NCBI GenBank assembly: GCA_948470475.1
Contig: OX419339.1
Location: 3,332,969 to 3,396,968, forward strand
Direction: 5' to 3'
From: Galaxea fascicularis
Lineage: Eukaryota > Cnidaria > Anthozoa > Scleractinia > Euphylliidae
Length of the DNA stretch: 64,000 bases
Below, piece after piece: positions 56,650 to 64,000 of this stretch (position 1 is its first letter; every line of letters starts with the position of its first letter). The position numbers and the translations under genes are program-made. The notes beneath the pieces are model-generated. The model was not told the DNA's origin, made no database searches, and saw nothing but the letters and a program-made list of their open reading frames with translations.

Positions 56650-59091
56650 ATGAAGGCATTTTTGACATTTCAAGTAGCATCGACTTTAATTTGTTTTCAC
56701 TACATCACATTTTCCGGTAAGTGAAAAAGTCAGTTATAACACAGATTAAAAATAAATAAAGATCAGAACTTGTCAGTATCAGCTGTAAAGAACAAAGCAT
56801 AATTGTGGAATAAATAGGAGATAAGGTCCACAGAAAATCAGGTCTCTAATTCAAAATGGTTCTCATGTAGGAGAAAGTAGATGGCTAGAGCATGCTCCAA
56901 CCTCAAGAAACCGTATGTGTTAAAAAATTGCGCACTTCTGCAAATTATATGCATTGCATTTGCGCATGTAAAACTCTCATTATCTTCTCTTCCCATTAGA
57001 CACGCTTCAGTTTTTTGGAAATGGTTCACCAAGTACGAACGGTGAAGAAACCGTGGCGAATATCCCTGCAGTGTCACGCCTTCTTCAAGGCCTCGGTGGA
57101 TTAAAACCTAAAATTCCTGCGTCCAGCGCTACAACCACTTCCACTAAAACCGAAAACGCCAAAAATGATTTCCTGGTGAACAAAATGTCCCATAAAAGCT
57201 TTCACAGAAATCACAAGAAAGTTGTGCATGATATGCTTCACCGATTGTTGAATGCGTACGCAGAGCAACAACTTAAACAAGACAGTAAGACAGCGAAAAA
57301 GTCGAGGGATAGGAGCGAGAAAAGTGGCAGTTTTAAGATTTCTGATGGGCCAGTGAGTGGAGCAGGAGTATACAGTATATCACGTGATCTATCAGATATT
57401 GAAATTGATTTGAAAATTAAGGTTAATGACCAACAACAACAGCAACGAAAACAACAACCGTCACAATTACCTTCACGAGAGCAACAGCAACAGCACCATC
57501 AGAAAACTCCGGCGCTGCAACCACAGAAACAGCAGCAACAGCGGCAACAACGGAAACCTCAACCACCACCAACGCCACAACAGCTACAGAAACCACAGCT
57601 GCAACAGCAAAAACAACAACCACAACAAAAGCCATCACAACAACAACAACAGATAAGCACAACTCCAGTCCCTCCCCAACCGGTCACAACAAACCCTAAG
57701 ATGTGTTTAGCTCCTTGCAGTGTGTCACAAGCGCTCCAAAATACTAATTGCATGGCAATTGGTATGTAAAGATATTCGTTTGCACCTGTTTTGGAAAGTG
57801 GAGGTAGTTTCGACAGGTAGTTTGTTGAAAAAAAAGGGATACTGAAAATATTGACAAATCACGTTTCCATCTCTTAACAAAAAGCCTTCTTTCTATTCAT
57901 CAAGGACAGATAAGTGTTTTTATTTGATGGTAGTAAAAACGCAGACACCAATCTTTGGAAATTACTATATGAATTCAATGCTAATGTTTATGACCATACG
58001 TCTTCCTTTGTACTCGTTAATTAAAATGTAAAATAACCATTGCTTTCAATAAGTACAATTTTATTTGACGCTATTAATTGCAAGAGATTTGGATAAAGAT
58101 TACTTTTGCATGCTTTCACTGTCCTTTATAGCTTCTCAGTTTGAAAAAGAGGCTCTCAATATACACAATCGATATAGGGCAATCCATAATGCCCCTCCAA
58201 TGACTTTGAATTGTGAAATGGGCTGGAATGCAGCAGCATATGCGCAGAAGCTAGCAGACATGGATAGCCTTGTTCAGTCCAGCTATATCGAGAGACCCGA
58301 GCAGGGAGAAAACCTCTCTATTGGTTGCTATGGTGACAGAGAGCTAACAGCTGAGGAAGCAATCAAAATGTGGTAGGTTATCTGACTGTAACTTTTTTTT
58401 AGAAGATTTTCACAGCTTCAGGTCTTCTTTCATTATCAAATAATTTTTTCTTGATTCGTGCTTAAAATTGCTATAAAGAAGGGAAAGCTGATATGGGAAG
58501 CAATTTTCTCTTTCTAGCGATTTCTATATATACAGTTTGAAACTTCCAAAAAATTGAAGTGGTCAGTTTTATTCATTCTTGTTTTCAATCTTTTTTCCGT
58601 CTTTGGCAACTGTTGTAGCAGATACAGGAAAATACTTTTTTTAAACGGACACCTTTGATAACGAAACGAAACTAAAGCTTTATCAATATTGGGGCTCCGT
58701 CGATAGAAAAAAAAATGACATTTTTGACTTTCCTCATTGAGAATCTTTTTCTTATGCATGGCAGCCCCATCTTTTTCTCAATAGGTTCGACGAGGTTTGT
58801 CACTACTCTTTTGGCAAAGACGGTCCCCAGCCTGGTACTAATCACTTCACTCAGCTAGTCTGGAAAGGAAGCACTGAGCTTGGAATAGGCAAGGCTTCAA
58901 ACAAACAATCTAGCGGTGATATCTGTACTTTTATTGTAGCTCGATATAAACCTCAAGGAAACATTGACAACGATGACAATGCTTATATCAAAAACATCGA
59001 GAAAGGATCGTTTGATGTACGTTACTGCAGCAACATAAAGAGAGCCGGTTTAGATGGAGGATACGGCTTTAAGAGATTTCAAAGCACTTGA
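56650..59091 (+). CDS. Secreted CAP protein with poly-Gln N-terminal region (CAP gene 3)
   Basis: Exons 56650-56716, 57000-57761, 58132-58372, 58785-59091 in phases 1, 1, 2 give 458 aa. The signal peptide is MKAFLTFQVASTLICFHYI, ending near TFS. Exon 2 encodes a mixed region (VVHDMLHRLLNAYAEQQLKQ could form a helix), then about 90 residues rich in Gln and Pro coded mostly by CAA/CAG, and a Cys-containing end (MCLAPCSVSQ). The CAP domain begins near residue 277: HNRYR, QGENL, WFDEVC, NHFTQLVW, VARYKPQGN. The usual His of the G-L-HS motif is Gln here (SLVQSS), so one of four metal-site residues is lost, and an N replaces G before HFTQ. The tail is about 20 residues longer than in CAP 1. Altered metal binding is expected, but its importance is unknown. 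Confidence 0.87.
57420..57660 (+). repeat. CAA/CAG-rich poly-Gln coding repeat
   Basis: Irregular CAACAACAG and CARCCA codons within exon 2 of CAP gene 3. The reverse strand stays open too, but it is an artefact of this composition. Confidence 0.8.
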
Positions 59092-59159
59092 TATTGTCAG
59101 TATTACCATTCTGAGACATTATCCAAACGACAGCTTTGGTTTGCCCTGGCTGGACATCA

Positions 59160-59425
59160 AAATCAGCCAGACTTCATTACTCCAAAAAACTATGTTACTG
59201 GGAACAGCGAGAATTCTAAGGAGAAGTACTAGATTTAGAGCACGGAGGTGGACTCGCTTCCTTAGGAAGTATATCGGTATGAGATCAGCCAGTGCACAGA
59301 GCAAGAAGTATAATAATAGTAATATTAATAATGATTATGATGACGATGATGGTTATGATAATAATAACGACAATGAGTCAATGATAATGACATTGATGAT
59401 GATAATGATAATGATAACCAACCCC
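59160..59425 (+). mobile_element. LINE 3' fragment and (ATN)n tail
   Basis: Reads QKTMLLGTARILRR, resembling the fragment at 12497-12680. It is followed by an imperfect AATAATGATGATAATGA simple repeat (59308-59420). It starts about 70 bp after the CAP gene 3 stop and may form part of that gene's 3' UTR. Confidence 0.4.
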
Positions 59426-59860
59426 ATCGCGTGAAGTCCTTGATTTGACCAGAAAGTGGTTCAGCCCCTTCTGGTCGTTGAGCCAATGTGTAGCTTAACA
59501 GCCTAATACAAAATGAATGTCATTAAAATTTTTAGTTACCTGTATGAGAACAAGTTCCGAGACTTCGTATCATAAATGCTTCCTCTTGATAATGCAGTGT
59601 CTGCCATTCCTCGTGGCCGAAATCCTGCAGGCTACTGACAGCCACTCTGTTGCCTGCTTTCATTAACTTGTGGCAAAGTAAAAATATTCGCTCATTTATT
59701 TTGACGTTTATTCGTGTTTTTTTTAGTCGTATAAGGGGTCTCACCAACCCCCTTATGTTGCTAGAGCTTAAACCATCAGTTACAAAATTTTCTGAGGCAC
59801 TTTCAATCAAAAGCAGCTTTTCTTTCTAAAAATCGCTGATAGTAAGAAATCTGGCTCCGG

Positions 59861-59990
59861 TTGTTCAAACGCTGGATAGCACTATCCAATGGATAAATCA
59901 CTATCCAGCGGATAAGTATTGAGAAAGCTAATTGCACTATCCACTGGATAGATATTTATGCGTTGGATAGCGCTATCCAGCCTTTGAACA
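59861..59990. mobile_element. Palindromic MITE, GCTGGATAG family
   Basis: Ends TGTTCAAACGCTGGATAG and CTATCCAGCCTTTGAACA. Internal repeats of ACTATCCA-TGGATA occur on both strands. About 130 bp and non-coding. Confidence 0.7.
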
Positions 59991-59995
59991 TCTGT

Positions 59996-60234
59996 GCCCG
60001 GTTGTTCAAAAGCCGATAAACCTAATCCAGGATTAGCGTAAACTTTGGTTGCAGTTTTTCACTTTTGGACGAAAGTTGTTTCCGCTGCTTTTTGTTTTTC
60101 AGGATTGACTTCCCCTAATTTAAAATTTTGCAGAATATCAGCATTGAACAACGTTTGGGGATAGAGAAATAACCTCCTTAATTTATTTTTAATCTTGGAT
60201 TTAGCGCTAATCGGCTTTCGGCGAACAACCGGGC
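59996..60234. mobile_element. MITE with GCCCGGTTGTTC ends
   Basis: The left GCCCGGTTGTTCAAAAGCCG and right CGGCTTTCGGCGAACAACCG(GGC) are reverse complements with small differences. The arms continue with AATCCAGGATTAGCG against GGATTTAGCGCTAAT. It directly abuts the previous MITE, with which it shares the GGTTGTTCAAA start. Confidence 0.75.
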
Positions 60235-62261
60235 CCTAGGGCCTGTCAGATATAACACACCTCACTCCTTCTCCCTTTTTTAAATATCTTCGTCCAAGTT
60301 TCGATCATGGTATAATTGCACTGTCGGCAAGTTTGTTAAGAAGCCGGGAAGAGGAATAGAAAGTGCGAAATCATGGAGACATCATCAAACCCAAATAAGG
60401 TACAGTGTCTCAAATACTTTTGCAACAGACTGTAGCAAAAACTCCAGAATGTGAAACACAAGTTGGAAGTATCTTACGTTATCATTATTTTTTTTCGAGG
60501 ACGGACTCTAACTTTAAATTTTCGACTCTATGTAAGGATTCGGGTCTTTCTGAAAGTTTCGAAATTTTGACTGGATGGTTATTGAAGTAGTTAAGTTGTA
60601 GATAGCATATTTTCTTTATCTGTATAGAGTTGGATGAATAGTCGTTGATTTTTCCAGAGCGGCCAATTTCCATTACTGGGGCACATACCTAGAAACCCAG
60701 AGGACATGCCTAAAATGTGCTCTTTGAAATAAAACGTTACGCAATGGTGTCGCGTGCTACCACACGCGTTCCACAAAATTCCACTATCTTGATTTTTTTA
60801 GGCAATAGACCACAAATTTCTATGGTTTATAGGCTGATAAACCACTCACGCGAGATATTTGAAGAAGGCGAGAGGAATTCGTAAATCACGAGCCGCAGGC
60901 GAGTGATTTATGAATTCTTCGAGTCTTCTTCCAACATCTCAAGTTGTTTATCATGAGTAACTCTTTTCGTTTTAATTTCTTCCGTCAATAAAGTTAAAAT
61001 GATTTCTTGTTTTAACAACGCTTTAATAAAAAAGAAATGAAAACATGAATATTTTCCAGTATAAAGAGTTGGAGTAGTCCCCAAACGGGAATGTGTTTGC
61101 CAATAGGAACAAACCCCTTGATTTAATCACTGCTTCAATTTTGAGAAAATGGTTGTCTGCTTTCGGTCGAACTGCCAAATATATACCCCACTTATATCTG
61201 TTTGCAAATTTCTAGCTGTGCTGTTTTAACGTATGTCCTTTACTTCGGTTAGCTGTTCATATGTCTTCCTTGGAGATAATCATGCTCATAGCCAATGAAA
61301 ACAGACTCGGAGTTCTGGTGCAGCCGATATATGCATTTATAAAAATGGCCAACTCCATGGTTTTACTGGGCTCTGTGAGTTGCTTTCGATCATTATTTCA
61401 GCATTTGTGTATCTGCTAAGTCCTCTAGCCTTCATGTCTGGCCGTTTGGCCGCTAATTCGTACACGCCATTGTTTTTAGTTTGTTCCATTCTCATCTGCT
61501 ACCATAATCATGCATAATTTGACAAAATGATTTTCAAGAATCTTGACAAATCAAAGAATACGATTTCACAATGCTTTACCTTTTAAAATCAAAACGTATT
61601 CGTACAGAGATGTTACTGACAGAACACTTGATTAGCTTTGCATAGTCGACATGTAACCTGAGACAATCCAGTGTTTTCTACTTTTTGGAGGGAAGTTTTC
61701 AGTATGTCGTAATAATACAACACCCGTTTAGCTAGCCAACCGTGTGGATCATTTAACCACCCTCGAAGCTAATCAATAGTGATAAGAGAGTATCAAATGT
61801 ATGTCGTTAATTTTGCATTTCTTACAAGGACACTTGAACACAAGTGGTCGAACGTCCCTCGTGATTTTCGTAAGGTAAGAAACACAAAATCAATTTTATA
61901 AAAGCTCTGTAACAACTGAACAAAAGCACAGAAAAAAGACTCACTTGTCAGAGAAGCTTTTTGTTCGAGCAAGTGAGGCGGTTTTCAAAGATGGCTGTAA
62001 TTAGTCTGTAGTGTCGAATTTTCAAATTCCGTGAATCCCAAAAACAGCGAAAATTCATGGGTTGCAAATTTAGACTTTGCTTTTTTAATAGCTGTTCTGT
62101 TATATGTTAATAGAGACTTAACAATTCTGGACTTTTCCAATGTAGAGTGGGACTAATATACTTAGAGACTGAACATAAGACGTAATCGCTGTTGAAGATT
62201 AGCATAGCAAACTTTTCAGGTTTCGAGCTACCTTTCACTTCCTTTCCGTTTGCCTGTTTAG

Positions 62262-62268
62262 TATAAAA
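62262..62268 (+). promoter_or_regulatory. TATA box of CAP gene 4
   Basis: TATAAAA lies 118 bp upstream of the ATG at 62386, in a suitable place for a short 5' UTR that contains no intron-like acceptor. Confidence 0.5.
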
Positions 62269-62385
62269 GATGAATTGTCCGGCTTCTTTGTTCTTTATTT
62301 AGCAGATATCCGGCACTGAAAACAACAAGAAGTCAGAGCATCCTTGGCAAGTCTCACGGTTTTTACAGAAGGGAAGAAAGTGAAA

Positions 62386-64000
62386 ATGAGAAAAGGGAAA
62401 ATTATGTTGTTGCTTTGGATCTACACCCTAACTACTATGTACCTCTTAGGTAACTATGCGAAGATAATTTTCATGGAAAATAGTAACAGTTCAAGAAGTT
62501 TTTTCAAGCTAATATCAGATAATAATTTAGATATGCTTTGCGGCCTGTAGGGCTGGATTACGTAATTCAAGAGCTCGTTTGCTCTGATCATTTTTTTAAT
62601 TATTTGATGTTATTAATCAGGTAAGACCTTAAATTGTATAGGGCAAACACACTTGTAAACTTCAGCCACTTTTTCATGATCTTTAGCTTTACAAATTCAG
62701 TAAAGACCACCATCAATACACATATTCAATATTTTCTCTGAAGAGCCGTTGTAATGGACGCTTTTTGATGCAACTTGAGCGGACCAAATTTTAAATCGCG
62801 TACATTGATGCAAACATAAATTGCAACTGAATTGTTTTGAAACTGTTCAGTAAGCTAGATCCGGCTTAAATTATAAGTTTGCATCGCAATAACTCCCGTT
62901 TCATGAAAAGTCGCCGGTGATTTACAAAAGTGTTCTAAAATTATTATAATACTTTGGAAAACGTACTACGAAACTTGCACAAATATTTCAGTCCTTAGTA
63001 AACTCAGAGCATCACTTCCCATAGATGAATGTTCGACGATTTCAAGTTGTCCACACTTTAAGTACAATCCAGCTAACTTTCTTGTGCTTCTTTCAGTGTT
63101 GGCGACTCACAGTGAAAAGCATTTGAAGCACACGGCACTTAAGAGGCAGCAGCTAAGTTTTCGTCCCCTGCATTTTGCTGCTGTTGGTCTTCCTTTAGCA
63201 GATAAATCACACAATGGCAATGGAGCAGCATCGCTTGGCAAGATTGGAGCATTCAAGATTGATGATGGTGGTGTTGTGGGTATGCCCTAACGTCTTTGTG
63301 TCAGAGATTTCTAAGATGCACATTTAATTTTTGTTTTATTTTGACAGTAAACACTCTGCAACTTTTAAACAGCAATGAACAGGAAAAGTCTAGCCTGATT
63401 TTGACTTCCTGATAGACAGGAATCGACGGCCCGTGCCACCCTGATCTGATTCTCAATCGTATCAGGCTCTGTCTAGCTTTTCAATAGTGTGTCCGTCGAG
63501 TGGATGAAGATCGCTTTAGTCAAGTAGGGATCTGTGAGTGCGCAGATGAAAGATTACTATTCATCTAAACGTTATGACTAAAATGGGTCTTTTTCACCAC
63601 GTGTTGTTACTGCAGTACGTTATGCAAACCCCTCTTTACAATGTGTACATACAAACACTTAGTAAGACGAACAGTAGGTTTGAATCAATTAACAATAACT
63701 GAGCTTGTACTTTGGTAAGAGCACAGGTACGTTTGTTCTCCACTGCAAAATTTCGCACTTGCAAAAGGTTGGCTCTGTCATCCCATACTTCACCGCAGTT
63801 TTAATTTATTTTCAGTTTGTTGTATTTTTGAAAGCTACTTCCTAAGAATCAAACGAATTTAGAATTCTTATGGTTTATTTCTTAATAAGTTTATTGTTAA
63901 TTGGGTTTATTTAATCAAGCAAGTTGCTCACGGAATCTTTATGAATATATTTGTTTGGATTTAAGGTGGTGGGACGTACGAGGTCGAACCAGATGGTGTG
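62386..64000 (+). CDS. Partial gene with the CAP-family 5' architecture (CAP gene 4)
   Basis: Exon 1 (62386-62449) encodes a signal peptide (MRKGKIMLLLWIYTLTTMYL) and ends in phase 1. Exon 2 (63097-63279) continues with VLATHSEKHLKHTALKRQQL, then VGLPLADKSHNGNGA, also ending in phase 1. A phase-1-compatible acceptor TTTAAG opens a third exon at 63966 (GGGTYEVEPDGV), which runs off the window. The placement, phase pattern and basic, His-containing start match CAP genes 1-3, so I infer that CAP exons follow beyond the edge; no CAP residue is in the window. Exon 2 is shorter than in the paralogues, with the variable region possibly split over several exons. Confidence 0.6.

Larger units (their letters stand above)
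59426..62261. other. Intergenic between CAP genes 3 and 4
   Basis: Holds two MITEs (59861-59990, 59996-60234) and a copy of the interspersed repeat (60240-60435). From 60440 on no gene or structured repeat is recognised. Confidence 0.45.

Noticed and set aside
57423..57662. Val/Ala-rich antisense frame opposite the poly-Gln region
   Set aside because: A shadow of CAA/CAG codons on the other strand.

Overview
This is a eukaryotic, intron-rich, AT-rich window. It most likely comes from an anthozoan cnidarian, probably a stony coral. The basis is intron structure with GT-AG junctions, animal gene families (CK2 alpha, trypsin-fold protease, GAPR-1-type CAP proteins, a Schlafen-like AlbA_2 protein), frequent ACATGTACATG words in introns, and many small palindromic DNA elements together with Penelope, BEL/Pao, LINE and tRNA-derived SINE remnants. 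The organism is inferred, not proven. All gene models were built by hand from reading frames, family similarity and splice phases.

Layout. (1) 0.2-3.8 kb, minus strand: the 5' exons of a Schlafen-like (AlbA_2 domain) gene that runs off the left edge. (2) 4.25-15.6 kb, plus strand: a complete 13-exon casein kinase 2 catalytic subunit gene (374 aa), head to head with the Schlafen-like gene across about 490 bp. Its introns hold foldback elements, a TIR element and LINE fragments. (3) 18.0-20.9 kb, plus: a five-exon secreted chymotrypsin-fold protease (277 aa) with unusual residues near the active site. (4) 20.9-33 kb: a repeat-rich, gene-poor region with a BEL/Pao relic, a nearly perfect 294-bp palindrome, and two inverted copies of a Penelope-like GIY-YIG fragment. 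The right copy abuts about 17 units of a C-rich ~110-bp repeat. Both copies carry a hammerhead-ribozyme-like core. (5) 33.6-38.4 kb: an apparently perfect 20-bp tandem array of 238.5 copies. (6) 41.5 kb to the right edge, plus: a tandem cluster of three complete genes and one partial gene. The three complete genes encode secreted proteins with a signal-peptide exon, one long exon of disordered low-complexity sequence, and two exons encoding a CAP (SCP/TAPS, GAPR-1-like) domain. The partial gene shows the first two features, and its CAP exons would lie beyond the window.

The CAP cluster is the most coherent biological unit. Splice phases are identical between paralogues (1, 1, 2), the CAP domain is conserved, and the N-terminal exons are almost unrelated in sequence (E/N/S-rich, H/K then N/T-rich, poly-Q). 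This suggests a family of secreted proteins that keeps a CAP head while quickly changing its tail. The kinase and the Schlafen-like gene look like ordinary conserved genes that may share a promoter. The region between protease and CAP cluster is dominated by repeats.
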